Shown: piece after piece, positions 17,681 through 29,778 of the stretch | How positions within the stretch are numbered: position 1 is the stretch's first letter | How the letters are laid out: each line of letters starts with the position of its first letter | Source: Sinorhizobium sp. A49 | GTDB taxonomy: Bacteria > Pseudomonadota > Alphaproteobacteria > Rhizobiales > Rhizobiaceae | Direction of reading: 5' to 3' | Assembly: GCF_002002725.1 (NCBI RefSeq) | Contig: NZ_MUNW01000032.1 | Span: forward strand, 124,001 to 188,000 | Length of the DNA: 64,000 nt | The notes under the pieces: model-generated | Database searches by the model: none | What the model was told of the DNA's origin: nothing | What the model saw: only the letters and a program-made list of their open reading frames with translations | Program-made: the position numbers and the translations under genes

Positions 17681-19940
17681 CGCTCGTATCCTTACTCTTC
17701 AAAGTGTCTTCGCCCCCGGCTTCTCCGGCAGGCGGCAGGATCACGCGGATCATTGCTCCAACGCCGCCATCGAAATCGGCCGGTGCGTCGTGCAATTCCA
17801 ATTGTCCGCCATGGTCCTCAATGATCTTCTTGACGATCGCGAGCCCGAGGCCCGTGCCCTTCTCGCGCATCGTCATATACGGTTCCAATATTCTATGCCG
17901 GTTCTCGGTCGGCAGGCCTTTGCCGTTGTCGATGACATCGACGACAAACCGGCCGGCGGCTCCATCCTGCTGCGCGCGCACAAGCACTTTAGGCTCGCCA
18001 CGGACAGCGCCCGTCGGCACCGCCTCGATCGCTTCCACTGCATTCTTGACGATATTGCCGAATGCCTGGCCGAGCATGCGGCCATCGAACATGCCCTCGA
18101 GCGGCTCGTCGCCGAAATCGCGCATGAAGCTGATATGGTTGTTGCCCATTTCGCGCAGAAACACGGCGTCCTTCAAAATTGCCCGCAGATCCGCCTTCTC
18201 CTTCGTCGGCTTCGGCATGCGGGCAAACGCAGAGAACTCGTCGACCATGCGACCGATATCCTCGACCTGCCTTACGATAGTGTCGGTGCATTGATCGAAG
18301 ACGGTCCTGTCTTCCTGATCAATCTGCTTGCCGTAGCGACGTTTCAGGCGCTCAGCCGAGAGCTGGATAGGCGTCAGCGGGTTCTTGATTTCATGCGCGA
18401 TACGCCGCGCCACATCGGCCCAGGCGGTCGAGCGCTGTGCAATCACGAGGTCGGTGATGTCGTCGATGGTGATGACGTAGGATTCGTTTGCCTCGCCGCC
18501 TTCTTCGCGCGTCACCTGGATGTTGAGTGTACGCTCGGTTCCGCCGCGCATGATATTGATCTGCTTGCGGAAGTTGTTGCGGTAGCGGCTTTCCGCCTCG
18601 ACCAGAACTTCCTCGATCTCAGGCGCGACCACGCGCAGGTCTGCACCGAGCAGGTCGGGCGCGGCCTTCTTCAGAAACTCCTCCGAAGAGGAATTGGCAA
18701 TGGTGATCTGCCGGTCGCGGCCGACGCCGATGACCGCTGCCGTGACGCCCGAAAGAACTGCCTCGATGAAACGCCGCCGATGGTCGACCTCATCCTTGGC
18801 CTCGAGGATCTGCTCCTGTTGGGTGCGGATCTCTGAAACCATCTTGTTGAACGTACGCGAAAGATTGCCGACGTCGCCATCGACGGCACGCACCGGCACG
18901 ACGACATCGAGGTTGCCCGCAGCAACGCTGTCGGCGGCACCGATCAACTGGCGGATCGGTCGAACGATGCGGTCGGCGACCGCGATTGCCGTCCAGATTG
19001 CCGCCAGAAGCACGATCAACGCAAAGCCGATATAGAGCACGCCGAAGGCGATCTGCGTGAAGGCGCGCCCAGCCTCCAGCGTCTTGTATTCGGCGGTGTT
19101 TTCTTCCATCAACCGCAGCGAACGCATCACTTCCGGATCGACGTTTCGAACGGTGTAGAGATAGGTGCCGGGAATGTCGTCAAGCGGGATCACGGCACCC
19201 ACCAGATTGGTAATCCCGGGCGGTATCAATGTCGGCTGTCCGGAAACCGAGCTTTTGAGCGCATCCGGCGGAATGGCCGGCAGGGGCTTTTCCGTCGAGA
19301 TGTTGGCCTGCAGAATGGCACTGCCGTCTGCCCGAACGAGGAAGGCGCCGAGCATGCCCCGGCCTCTGGCCTGGCGCGTCACCAGTTCGGTAAAGCCGGT
19401 GCGGTCGAGGCTGTAGAGTTGCCGGTTGCGTTCAAGGTCGTTGGCCATCGAAACCGTCTGACCTTGGAGATAGCTGGCATTCTCCAGAACATAGGCCTGG
19501 GCGACGCTGATCGACGACCGGACGATCGCCTGCGTGCGCAGCGAGAACCAGCGGTCAAGTCCGACATCGAGCGTTATGCTGGCGAAGATCGCGACCAGAA
19601 TCGCGGGCGTGATGGCGACGATCGAAAACAGCGCGACGATGCGGACATGAAGCCGCGCGGCAGCACGCCCCTTGCGACGCGCCCGCAGCAGCCTGAGAAT
19701 TTCGCGAACGATGAGATAGATCAGGCCGACGACGAACAGGCCATTGATCGCGGCACAGGCGATGAAAACGTTGCGTTCCAGACGAATCGGCGTCAGCCCA
19801 AGCAAGACGAGCAGAGACAGAGTAGCGCAGACGAGTGCGCCGATCGCCAGCATGAGGCCCGGTAAGGCAAAGGACGCGCGACGGTCGTGCGCCGCCAATC
19901 CGTCATCTGTGCCCAGCGGCAAGGCCATTGCATCCACCAT
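17670..19940 (-). CDS. ntrY: Nitrogen/redox sensor histidine kinase NtrY
   Basis: From the likely start MVDAMALPLG (ATG 19940; an in-frame ATG at 19982 is also possible) the protein has about 756 residues. The N-terminus has several membrane helices, a long periplasmic loop, and a further helix before a HAMP domain. A PAS domain follows, then the HisKA motif [15 protein letters not shown] and an HATPase domain (DNGKGLP, GTGLGLAIVKKI). It senses nitrogen or oxygen/redox state and phosphorylates NtrX. It is separated from ntrC by about 210 bp, so it probably has its own promoter. Confidence 0.95.
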   Translation of the reverse strand: MVDAMALPLGTDDGLAAHDRRASFALPGLMLAIGALVCATLSLLVLLGLTPIRLERNVFIACAAINGLFVVGLIYLIVREILRLLRARRKGRAAARLHVRIVALFSIVAITPAILVAIFASITLDVGLDRWFSLRTQAIVRSSISVAQAYVLENASYLQGQTVSMANDLERNRQLYSLDRTGFTELVTRQARGRGMLGAFLVRADGSAILQANISTEKPLPAIPPDALKSSVSGQPTLIPPGITNLVGAVIPLDDIPGTYLYTVRNVDPEVMRSLRLMEENTAEYKTLEAGRAFTQIAFGVLYIGFALIVLLAAIWTAIAVADRIVRPIRQLIGAADSVAAGNLDVVVPVRAVDGDVGNLSRTFNKMVSEIRTQQEQILEAKDEVDHRRRFIEAVLSGVTAAVIGVGRDRQITIANSSSEEFLKKAAPDLLGADLRVVAPEIEEVLVEAESRYRNNFRKQINIMRGGTERTLNIQVTREEGGEANESYVITIDDITDLVIAQRSTAWADVARRIAHEIKNPLTPIQLSAERLKRRYGKQIDQEDRTVFDQCTDTIVRQVEDIGRMVDEFSAFARMPKPTKEKADLRAILKDAVFLREMGNNHISFMRDFGDEPLEGMFDGRMLGQAFGNIVKNAVEAIEAVPTGAVRGEPKVLVRAQQDGAAGRFVVDVIDNGKGLPTENRHRILEPYMTMREKGTGLGLAIVKKIIEDHGGQLELHDAPADFDGGVGAMIRVILPPAGEAGGEDTLKSKDTSDGR

Positions 19941-20153
19941 GTAAAAAACGTTCCCCCGACCGGCGCCTATCGACACCAGCAATTCTCACGCACATCCCGG
20001 GTCAAGGTATTGACCGGACCGTCAACCGGAGCTGTTGCGCATCAGCCACAGCCCCCAAGGCCAGGCAAAGCAGCGCAACACCGCTCGATTCGGCGGTCAT
20101 AACACGTTCAAGCAACGTATTGTGGCGAAAATGCAACGGTGGTTGTGGCCAAG

Positions 20154-21604
<1,451 letters not shown>

Positions 21605-21608
<4 letters not shown>

Positions 21609-22762
21609 GCAATGTTTCCTTTTGTCATAGGTATGTCGTCTTCATCCGCCGCCTGCCCCTTTGAGGCCGGCATCAGGACGCGGAAAGTCGTGCGATTCTG
21701 CTGGCTGTCGCATTCGACGATACCGCCATGCCCGCCGATGATCTTGGCGACCAGCGCCAACCCAAGACCCGAACCGTTGGTCTTGGTGGTGATGAACGGA
21801 TCGAACAGATGCGGCAGCAGGTCGGAGGGAACGCCCGGGCCATTGTCGTGCACGCAGAACTCCAGCGGCAGCGAGATCTTCTCGCGGGTGCCGGCGACCG
21901 AAAGGCGAATACCGGGCCTGTAGGCGGTCGTCAGCATGATCTCGCCTTCCGGCCGATCGCCGATCGCTTCGGCTGCATTCTTGATGAGATTGAGAAACAC
22001 CTGCACCAATTGGTCGCGGTTGGCAAAGACGGACGGGAGGGACGGGTCGTAGTTCTCCGTCACCTTGATCCGGCGCGCAAAGCCGGCCCGCGCGATCGCC
22101 TTCACGTGATCGAGCACCGAGTGAATGTTGAGCGGCACGCGATCGACCGGCCTCTCGTCGGAAAACACTTCCATCCGATCGACAAGCGAAACGATCCGGT
22201 CGGTCTCGTCGCAGATCAGCCGCGTCAGCGCTCGATCCTCGTCGTTGACGGAGGTCTCCAGCAATTGCGCCGCACCCCGAATGCCGGAAAGCGGGTTCTT
22301 GATCTCATGTGCCAGCATCGAGGCAAGGCCGGTGACCGAGCGCGCCGCCGCGCGGTGCGTCAACTGGCGATCGATCTTGTCGGCCATCGACCGTTCCTGG
22401 AACACGACCACCACGGAGCCGGGCTCCGAAATCACCGGTGCCACGTAGAGGTCAACCAGCTTGTCGGCACCCAGCCGTGGCGAGCTCAGATCGACGCGAT
22501 ATTCGTTGACCGGCGCCTTGCGCTCGCGCACCTGCTCGATCAGCGTCAGCAGCGGACTGCCGAAGGGAATAAAGGCGCTGATATCGTGGCGGGCGAGATG
22601 ATTGGCGCTGGCGCCGAAGAAGGATTCAGCTTCCCAGTTGGCAAAGGCGACGAGACCGTTCTGATCGACGAGGATCACCGGGTTTTGGATGGCATTCAGA
22701 ACGGCCATCGACAGCCCGTTTGCAGCAGTCGCGGCTTCCGAAGTGTTGGGCTTGTCCGTCAT
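21605..22762 (-). CDS. ntrB: Nitrogen regulation sensor kinase NtrB (NR-II)
   Basis: The start at ATG 22762 ([10 protein letters not shown]) gives 385 residues and overlaps the dusB stop as ATGA; the longer in-frame extension to 22909 lies inside dusB and is rejected. A PAS domain occupies about residues 20-130. The HisKA motif is [19 protein letters not shown] near 160, followed by ATPase boxes ([25 protein letters not shown]). It phosphorylates or dephosphorylates NtrC under control of PII. There are no membrane segments, as expected for a cytoplasmic NtrB. Confidence 0.96.
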
Positions 22763-23787
22763 GCCGCGATCCCTTCCCTTGAGTGGGTCGCATGCGAACT
22801 GCGAATGGCGTCCGAGGCACGGACGGCAACGGATTTGGGATCGGTCGACGTCAGGATCGCTCCCTTCTCCGCCCCGGCAAGACCGGGTGCGAAACGGTCG
22901 AGGTACCAACCGACATGCTTGCGTGCATGCCTCAGGCCGGTATCGGCACCGTAGAATTCGAGCATCATTTCATAGTGCTCCACGAAAATGTCGGCGATTT
23001 CCGCCTGATCGGGATGAGTAGCCGTGCCGGCGAGAACGCCGACATGCCAGGGGCGGCCTTGCGAAGACCGCCCAGCCATGACGGCGTCGGCACCGGAACG
23101 TTTGAGAATCTCTTGCGCATCCGCAACAGTATCGACGTCGCCATTGGCGACCAATGGCACGGAGATAACCTCGCGCACGGCGCGGATCGCATCCCAATCG
23201 GCCTTGCCGGTGTAGAATTGCATGCGGGTCCGGCCGTGCACGGTGATCGCCTCGACGCCAGCCTCCTGCGCCCGCCTTGCAATCAGCGGTGCGTTGATCG
23301 AGTTTTCATCCCAACCAAGCCGCATCTTCAGGGTGACCGGCACATCGACTGCCTTCACGGTCGCCTCGACCAGCGACAGAGCGTGATCGGGATCGCGCAT
23401 CAGCGCCGATCCTGAATAGCCGCCCGTCACCTTTTTTGCCGGGCAACCCATGTTGATATCAATGATATCGGCACCGTTCGCGGCAGCGATTTTTGCCGCC
23501 TCGGCCATCCAATGCGCCTCGCGGCCCGCCAGCTGAACGATGTGCGGCTTGATACCGGAGTTCTTCAGCCTTGCCCAGGATTCGGACGCGTTGCCGACCA
23601 GTTCGCGGCTTGCGACCATTTCCGTCACCACAAACCCCGCACCAAAACGCCAGGCCAAAGTGCGGAACGGCAGGTCCGTGACGCCAGACATCGGGGCGAG
23701 CGCCACCCGGTTGCGGATTTCGATATTCCCGATCCGAAGCGGTGATGACAAAGCCGGAGCTGGCAAATGCATATCTTTCAGGCACAT
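22759..23787 (-). CDS. dusB: tRNA-dihydrouridine synthase DusB (NifR3)
   Basis: The 342-residue flavoprotein begins with the Dus core [12 protein letters not shown]. The catalytic cysteine is in NMGCPAKKV near residue 119, with the family's [12 protein letters not shown] after it and ITVHGRTR near 182. It reduces uridines in tRNA using FMN and NADPH. It is the first gene of the nifR3-ntrB-ntrC operon, a classic alphaproteobacterial arrangement, and is translationally coupled to ntrB. A second start (ATG 23772, MHLPAP) is possible. ispDF is divergent. Confidence 0.95.
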   Translation of the reverse strand: MCLKDMHLPAPALSSPLRIGNIEIRNRVALAPMSGVTDLPFRTLAWRFGAGFVVTEMVASRELVGNASESWARLKNSGIKPHIVQLAGREAHWMAEAAKIAAANGADIIDINMGCPAKKVTGGYSGSALMRDPDHALSLVEATVKAVDVPVTLKMRLGWDENSINAPLIARRAQEAGVEAITVHGRTRMQFYTGKADWDAIRAVREVISVPLVANGDVDTVADAQEILKRSGADAVMAGRSSQGRPWHVGVLAGTATHPDQAEIADIFVEHYEMMLEFYGADTGLRHARKHVGWYLDRFAPGLAGAEKGAILTSTDPKSVAVRASDAIRSSHATHSREGIAA

Positions 23788-23936
23788 GTTGTTCTTGCAC
23801 TATTTTTAGACATTGTTCTCTGGCTTGCCAAGCGATTTCGAAGCGTCGGGCAAATTTCCCTGTTCGGCTGGCAAAGCACGGACCTTCGCGGTACATCACG
23901 ACGAAGATTGGCGAAATCCGGGACCACATACAGAAG

Positions 23937-25160
23937 ATGCAGCCTGAAGAACAGCTTTCCTGCGGCATTGTGATCGTTGCAGCAGGGCGCGGCGAACGCG
24001 CGGGCCAGTCGGCCGAGGGGCCGAAGCAGTACCGCACCATCGGCGACAAGCCGGTTATCGCCCATACGCTTGACACTTTCGCGACATGGCCAGGAACCGG
24101 CCCGATCGTGGTCGTGATCCATCCCGACGACGAGGATCTGTTGGCGGCCTCACGCCGGCGATCACCCGCCCGCGAGTTGATCGTGGTCCACGGCGGCGCG
24201 ACCCGGCAGCAATCGGTTCTTGCCGGCCTTGAAGCCGTAGCAGCAACCGGCTCACGCTACGTGATGATCCACGATGCCGTACGGCCATTTGCCGATCATG
24301 CCCTGCTGTCGCGCTGCGCCGATGCCCTGACAAATGGCGCACGCGCGGTGCTGCCGGCAATTGCCGTGTCGGACACGCTGAAGCGCGCCGATGCCGCCGG
24401 CCTGGTGACCGAAACCGTTTCGCGCAATCATCTCCATGCGGCCCAGACGCCGCAGACCTTCGACTTGAAAACCATTCTCGACGCCCACCGGACAGCCGCG
24501 ACAAGCGGACGGACGGATTTTACCGACGATGCCTCTATCGCCGAGTGGGCGGGCATCCCCGTCGCGCTCGTCGAAGGCACGGTCGACAACGTCAAGCTCA
24601 CACTGAAAAGGGACATCGCCATGGCCGACGAAAAACTCAAGCGGCATCTCATTCCGGACGTTCGCACCGGCAATGGCTATGACGTGCACCAGTTGGTCGA
24701 AGGCGATGGCGTCACGCTTTGCGGCGTGCTCATCCCGCACACCAAGAAGCTCTCCGGCCATTCCGATGCCGACGTCGCACTGCATGCGCTCACCGATGCG
24801 CTCTTGGCCACCTGTGGCGCCGGCGATATCGGCGATCACTTCCCGCCGTCCGATCCGCAGTGGAAGGGTGCAGCCTCACGCATCTTCCTCGAACATGCAG
24901 CCAACATCGTGCGCCAGCGCGGCGGCACGATCACCAATGCCGACATTTCGCTGATTGCCGAGGCGCCAAAGGTCGGGCCACATCGCCAGGCCATGCGCGA
25001 GAACCTTGCCGAGATGCTCGGCATCGATCTCGACCGCTGCTCGGTCAAAGCGACGACGAACGAGCGGCTCGGTTTCGTCGGCCGCGACGAGGGTATCGCC
25101 GCGATCGCAACGGCAACCGTCGTCTACATGCCGGGGGACGCACACGATGTGGCCGAATGA
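23937..25160 (+). CDS. ispDF: Bifunctional MEP-pathway enzyme IspDF
   Basis: From ATG 23937 ([10 protein letters not shown]) the protein has 407 residues; the upstream in-frame ATG at 23742 overlaps dusB and is rejected. The N-terminal IspD half has [10 protein letters not shown] and the MIHDAVRPF motif. The C-terminal IspF half starts at [11 protein letters not shown] near residue 244, with the zinc-binding histidines there and in [15 protein letters not shown], then GDHFPPSD. It catalyses two non-consecutive steps of isoprenoid precursor synthesis, cytidylyl transfer to MEP and cyclisation to MEcPP. It overlaps cinA by 14 bp. Confidence 0.96.
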   Translation: MQPEEQLSCGIVIVAAGRGERAGQSAEGPKQYRTIGDKPVIAHTLDTFATWPGTGPIVVVIHPDDEDLLAASRRRSPARELIVVHGGATRQQSVLAGLEAVAATGSRYVMIHDAVRPFADHALLSRCADALTNGARAVLPAIAVSDTLKRADAAGLVTETVSRNHLHAAQTPQTFDLKTILDAHRTAATSGRTDFTDDASIAEWAGIPVALVEGTVDNVKLTLKRDIAMADEKLKRHLIPDVRTGNGYDVHQLVEGDGVTLCGVLIPHTKKLSGHSDADVALHALTDALLATCGAGDIGDHFPPSDPQWKGAASRIFLEHAANIVRQRGGTITNADISLIAEAPKVGPHRQAMRENLAEMLGIDLDRCSVKATTNERLGFVGRDEGIAAIATATVVYMPGDAHDVAE

Positions 25161-25647
25161 CATTCAAGCCACGGCTGGCAAGATCATCGCCGATTTCACC
25201 GCCCGCGGGCTCAAGGTGGCAACGGCCGAATCCTGCACCGGTGGACTGATTGCCGGTGCCCTGACGGAAATTGCCGGATCGTCGGCGGTCGTCGACCGCG
25301 GCTTCGTCACCTACTCCAACGACGCCAAGATCCAGATGCTCGGCGTCGATCCGGCAACGCTGGCGGCGCACGGTGCGGTTTCAAGGCAGACGGCCATCGA
25401 AATGGCGCACGGCGCGGTCGCGCGCTCCGAGGCCGATTTTGCCGTCGCGGTAACGGGGATTGCCGGTCCTGGCGGCGGATCGACCGAAAAGCCGGTCGGC
25501 CTGGTGCATCTGTCGGCTACGGGGCGCAACGGCACCGCGCTTCACCGCGAGATGCGCTACGGCGATATCGGCCGGGACGCCGTGCGGCTGGCAACCATCC
25601 GAACGGCGCTCGAGATGCTGACCGAGGTCGCTCAGACGGCGGTGTAG
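25147..25647 (+). CDS. CinA C-terminal domain protein (nicotinamide mononucleotide deamidase type)
   Basis: The ATG at 25147 gives 166 residues ([10 protein letters not shown]). The protein is the stand-alone CinA-C (PncC) domain, with the catalytic [15 protein letters not shown] near residue 24 and the conserved [18 protein letters not shown] near 100. It removes ammonia from NMN to yield nicotinate mononucleotide in NAD salvage. It lacks the N-terminal MoaB-like domain of full CinA. It overlaps ispDF upstream by 14 bp and overlaps the convergent ratA-like gene at its 3' end by 16 bp. Confidence 0.92.
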   Translation: MWPNDIQATAGKIIADFTARGLKVATAESCTGGLIAGALTEIAGSSAVVDRGFVTYSNDAKIQMLGVDPATLAAHGAVSRQTAIEMAHGAVARSEADFAVAVTGIAGPGGGSTEKPVGLVHLSATGRNGTALHREMRYGDIGRDAVRLATIRTALEMLTEVAQTAV

Positions 25648-26084
25648 ATCTTGTCGGCGCGTCTTTCGAACGCGTCAGAAAACATGCGGAAGGCACGATC
25701 GAACATCGATCCCATCAGCGCCCCGAGGATGCGGCTCTTGAACTCGTAATCGATGTAGAAATGGACGGCCGACTGCCCCTCGCCCGCCGGCTCGAAACGC
25801 CAGCGATTATCGAGATACTTGAACGGGCCATCTATGTATTTCACCTCGATCACCCGCTCGGCCTTGTTGAGCAGCACCTGCGTCGTGAAGGTCTCGCGGA
25901 TAGCCTTGTAGCCGACGGTCATGTCGGCGAGCAGCAGGACCTTACCGTCGCGCTCCTTGCGCGAGCGCACCGTCAGCGCCTCGCACAGCGGCAGGAACTG
26001 CGGATACTGTTCAACATCGGCGACGAGATCGAACATCTGGTCGGCCGTGTGCTTGACGACATGGTTCGTTTCAAAGTGCGGCAT
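25632..26084 (-). CDS. Coq10/RatA-type START domain protein
   Basis: The 150-residue protein is a polyketide cyclase/START-like member. Family sequences are the start MPHFETNHVVKHTADQMF, VEQYPQFLPLCEAL near residue 29, and FYIDYEFKSRILGALMG near 107. In alphaproteobacteria this family is annotated as the ubiquinone-binding Coq10 homologue, and in enterobacteria as RatA. A chaperone role for quinone is the best guess. Its 3' end overlaps the cinA coding end by 16 bp on the opposite strand. The P-loop gene lies 9 bp upstream. Confidence 0.88.
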   Translation of the reverse strand: MPHFETNHVVKHTADQMFDLVADVEQYPQFLPLCEALTVRSRKERDGKVLLLADMTVGYKAIRETFTTQVLLNKAERVIEVKYIDGPFKYLDNRWRFEPAGEGQSAVHFYIDYEFKSRILGALMGSMFDRAFRMFSDAFERRADKIYTAV

Positions 26085-26093
26085 AGAGGGGAG

Positions 26094-26684
26094 TTAAGCG
26101 GGCAGACCGAGAAGATCAAGGAGCCTCTGCATCTGGCGTCGCGATTTCAACTGCAGAACCGGCACATTAGGGCCATGTTCGGCGAGACCTGCGACGATAC
26201 GCGGCGAGAACCTGTCCTCGAAGGTCCAGATGAATTCGAGAAATTCCCAGTCGACTTTCTCGATGCAACCCGGTGCCATCTCCGGGCGGGTGCGCCCGAG
26301 ATGTTTCAGCCAGCGGGTGAGGACACCCCAGACGCAGAGAAGCCGCGGCATGCGCACCCAGATGACGACATCACTTCTCGGCACGCGGATATCGAAGGTG
26401 GAAGGGCTGGTCCCATCCATGATCCAGCGGTCTGCCGCTACGCGCTCGACGATGCGCCGGCGCTGTTCGGCGCGATCGCGCTGAACCCAGCCCGGCAACC
26501 ACAGAATATCGCGGTCGATGGAGACATAGGCGAGGTCGAAATGTCGGGCGAGCTTCTGCGACAGTGTCGACTTGCCGCCGCCGGAGCACCCGACGACGAG
26601 AATACGATCAGCGCTACGGATATGGTCGGCGGCGGTGGCAGCGTCGACATAGAGCACCTTTCCGGTTGCCACTGGCTGATCCAT
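26094..26684 (-). CDS. P-loop nucleotide kinase-like protein (FlaR/adenylate kinase-like)
   Basis: The likely start is MDQPVATGKV (ATG 26684, 196 residues); a longer frame to 26825 runs into the lipA terminator and is rejected. A Walker A loop GCSGGGKST sits near residue 36, followed by YVSIDRDILWLPGW and a WIMDGTSPSTFDIR segment near 90. These are typical of proteins annotated as adenylate kinase-like or topology modulation (FlaR) proteins. The substrate is unknown. It precedes the ratA-like gene by 9 bp. From memory I do not place it in the S. meliloti order, so it may be an accessory insertion between ratA and lipA. Confidence 0.75.
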   Translation of the reverse strand: MDQPVATGKVLYVDAATAADHIRSADRILVVGCSGGGKSTLSQKLARHFDLAYVSIDRDILWLPGWVQRDRAEQRRRIVERVAADRWIMDGTSPSTFDIRVPRSDVVIWVRMPRLLCVWGVLTRWLKHLGRTRPEMAPGCIEKVDWEFLEFIWTFEDRFSPRIVAGLAEHGPNVPVLQLKSRRQMQRLLDLLGLPA

Positions 26685-26828
26685 CGACAAATTCCATTCA
26701 CCAATCCCGGCCCACGGTCGGTTGTACCGTAGCCGCGATCGAAACCTCAAGATCGTTCGGAAGACGAATACGCGGCGGGACGCAGCGTAGCGCCGACCGC
26801 CGGAGATGAGATGAAAGATCGCCAAACG

Positions 26829-26855
26829 AAAACTCCGGCGCTGGGCCGGAGTTCC
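26829..26855 (-). terminator. Rho-independent terminator of lipA
   Basis: A 9-bp stem (AACTCCGGC / GCCGGAGTT, 26831-26839 and 26845-26853) with a 5-base loop is followed on the minus strand by TTTTCGTTT. It lies 26 bp after the lipA stop. Confidence 0.85.
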
Positions 26856-26878
26856 TGTTGTCTCGAAATGCCCCGGCT

Positions 26879-27850
26879 TTACCCGGCCGCAGCCGCCAGC
26901 TTCTTTTCGCGGGCTTCTCGCAGGCGGGCGAAATCGTCGCCGGCGTGATGCGACGAGCGGGTCAACGGGCTTGAAGCGACCATGAGGAAGCCCTTGGTAT
27001 AGGCGACCGTCTCGTAGGACTTGAATTCTTCCGGCGTGACGAACTTCTCGACCTTGTGGTGCTTGCGCGTCGGCTGCAGGTACTGGCCGATGGTCATGAA
27101 ATCGACGTCGGCTGTGCGCAGGTCGTCCATCAACTGCAGGACTTCGTTACGCTCTTCGCCGAGCCCGACCATGATGCCGGATTTGGTGAACATCGTCGGA
27201 TCGAGTTCCTTCACCCGCTGCAGCAGGCGGATGGAGTGGAAGTAGCGAGCGCCCGGACGGACGGTCAGGTAATTGCCCGGTACCGTTTCCATGTTGTGGT
27301 TGAAGACATCGGGCTTGGCGGCGACGACGCGCTCCAGCGCGCCTGGCTTCTTCAGGAAGTCGGGCGTGAGGATTTCAATGGTGGTCAGCGGCGACGCGGC
27401 GCGGATCGCCCAGATCACCTTCTCGAAATGTTCCGCACCACCGTCGGCCAAATCGTCACGGTCGACAGAGGTGATGACGACGTGGGAGAGGCCCATCTGC
27501 TTGACGGCCTTGGCGACATTCTCGGGTTCCGCCATATCGAGCGCATTCGGCTTGCCGGTCGAGACATTGCAGAAGGCGCAGGCGCGGGTACAGATCTCGC
27601 CCATGATCATGAAGGTGGCGTGCTTCTTGTCCCAGCATTCGCCGATATTCGGGCAGCCGGCCTCTTCGCAGACGGTGACGAGCTTGTGCGAGCGCACCAG
27701 TTCGCGCGTTTCCTGGTAGCCCTTGGAGGTCGGCGCCTTGACGCGGATCCATTCCGGCTTGCGCAGCATTTCGGTATCGGGCTTGTGGGCCTTTTCCGGA
27801 TGGCGGACGCGTTGCGCCCGTTCAGAGACGGCATCGAACACCGTTACCAT
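26879..27850 (-). CDS. lipA: Lipoyl synthase
   Basis: The 323-residue radical-SAM enzyme carries both iron-sulfur motifs. The auxiliary cluster motif is [12 protein letters not shown] near residue 61, and the radical-SAM motif is CTRACAFC near 88. The C-terminal serine ligand is in [11 protein letters not shown]. It inserts two sulfurs into protein-bound octanoate, making the lipoyl groups needed by the E2 and E1-beta proteins encoded nearby. It is transcribed alone, ending at a terminator. Just upstream is an AT-rich stretch around 27900-27915 that could hold its promoter. Confidence 0.97.
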   Translation of the reverse strand: MVTVFDAVSERAQRVRHPEKAHKPDTEMLRKPEWIRVKAPTSKGYQETRELVRSHKLVTVCEEAGCPNIGECWDKKHATFMIMGEICTRACAFCNVSTGKPNALDMAEPENVAKAVKQMGLSHVVITSVDRDDLADGGAEHFEKVIWAIRAASPLTTIEILTPDFLKKPGALERVVAAKPDVFNHNMETVPGNYLTVRPGARYFHSIRLLQRVKELDPTMFTKSGIMVGLGEERNEVLQLMDDLRTADVDFMTIGQYLQPTRKHHKVEKFVTPEEFKSYETVAYTKGFLMVASSPLTRSSHHAGDDFARLREAREKKLAAAAG

Positions 27851-27984
27851 ACTGTCTTCCTCGTCGCGGCGGCTGCGGCTTTGTGCCGGCAGACCCTTTT
27901 TCGATCTATATAGATGGCTCGACGGGAAATGTCAGGCCACCTTTTGCTCGACAGCCCGACCGCTAGCGCTGGAAGCGTCGCAGG

Positions 27985-28236
27985 CTATCGTTTGACAGCG
28001 CGGCCAACGGCAATCAGCAGGCAAGCGCCGATAAACCCGAAGACCAGATAGGCAAGCCAGCCGGAAAAAGCCATTCCGAAGGCTGCCAGAATGATATTCG
28101 ACACCACCGCACCGATGATGCCGAGAGCAATGTTCATGAACAGCCCCACATCGCTTTTCATGAACTTCTCCGCGAGCCACCCGGCGAAACCGCCGATGAT
28201 GATCGCAGCCAGGATGCCGACGCCGTTCACAGCCAT
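27985..28236 (-). CDS. GlsB/YeaQ/YmgE family small membrane protein
   Basis: From ATG 28236 (MAVNGVGILA) the protein has 83 residues; an upstream in-frame extension to 28290 is unlikely. It has three hydrophobic helices. The family hallmarks are GGFAGWLAEKFMK and GLFMNIALGIIGAVVSN, as in transglycosylase-associated (GlsB) proteins linked to stress responses. The molecular function is unknown. It lies between lpdA and lipA on the same strand, with 78 bp between the lpdA stop and its start. Confidence 0.88.
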   Translation of the reverse strand: MAVNGVGILAAIIIGGFAGWLAEKFMKSDVGLFMNIALGIIGAVVSNIILAAFGMAFSGWLAYLVFGFIGACLLIAVGRAVKR

Positions 28237-28314
28237 GGTGATCTCCGTGCATTGAGGACAAGGTGCGTCATCAATGCGGGACCGCCCCAAAAGTTCCGGC
28301 GGCGGTAAATCCCG

Positions 28315-29760
28315 TCAGGCGTTCAGCGCGCGTCCATAGGCATCGAGCACGCTTTCCTTCATCGTCTCCGAGATGGTCGGATGCGGGAAGATCGTGTGCA
28401 TCAGGTCTTCTTCCGTTGTCTCCAGGTTCATGGCGACGACGAAACCCTGGATGAGTTCGGTCACCTCAGCGCCCACCATGTGCGCGCCCAGGAGTTCACC
28501 GGTCTTCTTGTCGAAGATCGTCTTGACCATGCCCTGGTCTTCGCCAAGCGCAATCGCCTTGCCGTTGGCGACGAAGGGGAAGCGGCCGACGCGGATGTCG
28601 CGGCCCTCGGCCTTCGCCTTGGCCTCGGTGAGACCGACGGAAGCGACCTGCGGGTGGCAGTAGGTGCAGCCCGGGATCTTCAGCTTATCCATCGGGTGGA
28701 CATTCGGCAGGCCGGCGATCTTCTCGACGCAGATGACAGCCTCATGCTCGGCCTTGTGGGCAAGCATCGGCGGACCGGCAACGTCGCCGATCGCGTAGAC
28801 GCCGGCAACATTGGTCTTGCCGTAGCCGTCGATGACGATGCAGCCGCGATCGGTCTTGATTCCCAGCGTCTCGAGACCGAGGTTCTCGATGTTGCCTTGA
28901 ACGCCAACCGCAGAAATCATGCGGTCGGCGGTGATCTTCTCGACCTTGCCGTCCTTCATCTCGACATGGGCGGTGACCGAGTTCGCACCCTTCTCGACCT
29001 TGGTCACCTTGGCTTCAAGGTGGATTTTCATGCCCTGCTTTTCGAACTGCTTCTTGGCGATGTTCGAGATCTCGGCGTCTTCGACCGGCATCACGTTCGG
29101 CATGACCTCGACCACTGTCACGTCAACGCCCATGGTGCGGTAGAACGAGGCAAATTCGATGCCGATCGCGCCCGAGCCCATGACGAGCAGCGACTTCGGC
29201 ATTTCCTCGGGCTTCATCGCCTCGAAGTAAGTCCAGATCAGCTTGCCATCCGGCTCGATGCCGGGAAGCGCACGCGGACGGGCGCCGGTGGCAATGATGA
29301 TGTGCTTGGCTGTGTAGGTGCCCTCGCCCTTGGTGTTCTTCGGCAGCGGCGCCTGCGGCTGGACGATCGCCTTGGTCGTCTTGCCGACGACGATCTCGCC
29401 GGGCTTCGTCAGCTTGGCTTCGCCCCAGATGACGTCGACTTTGTTCTTCTTCATCAGGAAGCCGACGCCGCCGTTCATGCGCTCGGCAATTCCGCGCGAG
29501 CGGGCGACGATCGCCTTCAGGTCCGGCGTCACCGCACCTTCGATCTTGATGCCGTAGCTGCCCGGATGCTGGGCGTAGTGCAGCACTTCGGCAGAGCGCA
29601 GCAGCGCCTTGGTGGGAATGCAGCCCCAGTTGGAGCAGATGCCGGCCAGGTGCTCGCGCTCGACGACCGCGGTCTTGAGACCCAACTGTGCCGCACGAAT
29701 GGCGGCAATGTAGCCGCCCGGACCCGAACCGATGACGATGACGTCGTAATTCTCAGCCAT
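28315..29760 (-). CDS. lpdA: Dihydrolipoamide dehydrogenase (E3) of pyruvate dehydrogenase
   Basis: The 481-residue flavoprotein has the FAD loop VIGSGPGGYIAAIRA at residue 10, the redox-active disulfide in GICSNWGCIPTKALL near residue 40, an NAD loop VMGSGAIGIEFASF near 198, and the C-terminal catalytic histidine-glutamate pair in HPTISETM. It reoxidises the dihydrolipoyl arms of E2 and passes electrons to NAD. The NWG variant of the disulfide loop is typical of alphaproteobacterial PDH-linked E3. It lies downstream of pdhC, with an esterase and a GNAT gene between. Confidence 0.95.
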   Translation of the reverse strand: MAENYDVIVIGSGPGGYIAAIRAAQLGLKTAVVEREHLAGICSNWGCIPTKALLRSAEVLHYAQHPGSYGIKIEGAVTPDLKAIVARSRGIAERMNGGVGFLMKKNKVDVIWGEAKLTKPGEIVVGKTTKAIVQPQAPLPKNTKGEGTYTAKHIIIATGARPRALPGIEPDGKLIWTYFEAMKPEEMPKSLLVMGSGAIGIEFASFYRTMGVDVTVVEVMPNVMPVEDAEISNIAKKQFEKQGMKIHLEAKVTKVEKGANSVTAHVEMKDGKVEKITADRMISAVGVQGNIENLGLETLGIKTDRGCIVIDGYGKTNVAGVYAIGDVAGPPMLAHKAEHEAVICVEKIAGLPNVHPMDKLKIPGCTYCHPQVASVGLTEAKAKAEGRDIRVGRFPFVANGKAIALGEDQGMVKTIFDKKTGELLGAHMVGAEVTELIQGFVVAMNLETTEEDLMHTIFPHPTISETMKESVLDAYGRALNA

Positions 29761-29778
29761 GTGTTTCCTGCCTTTGTC

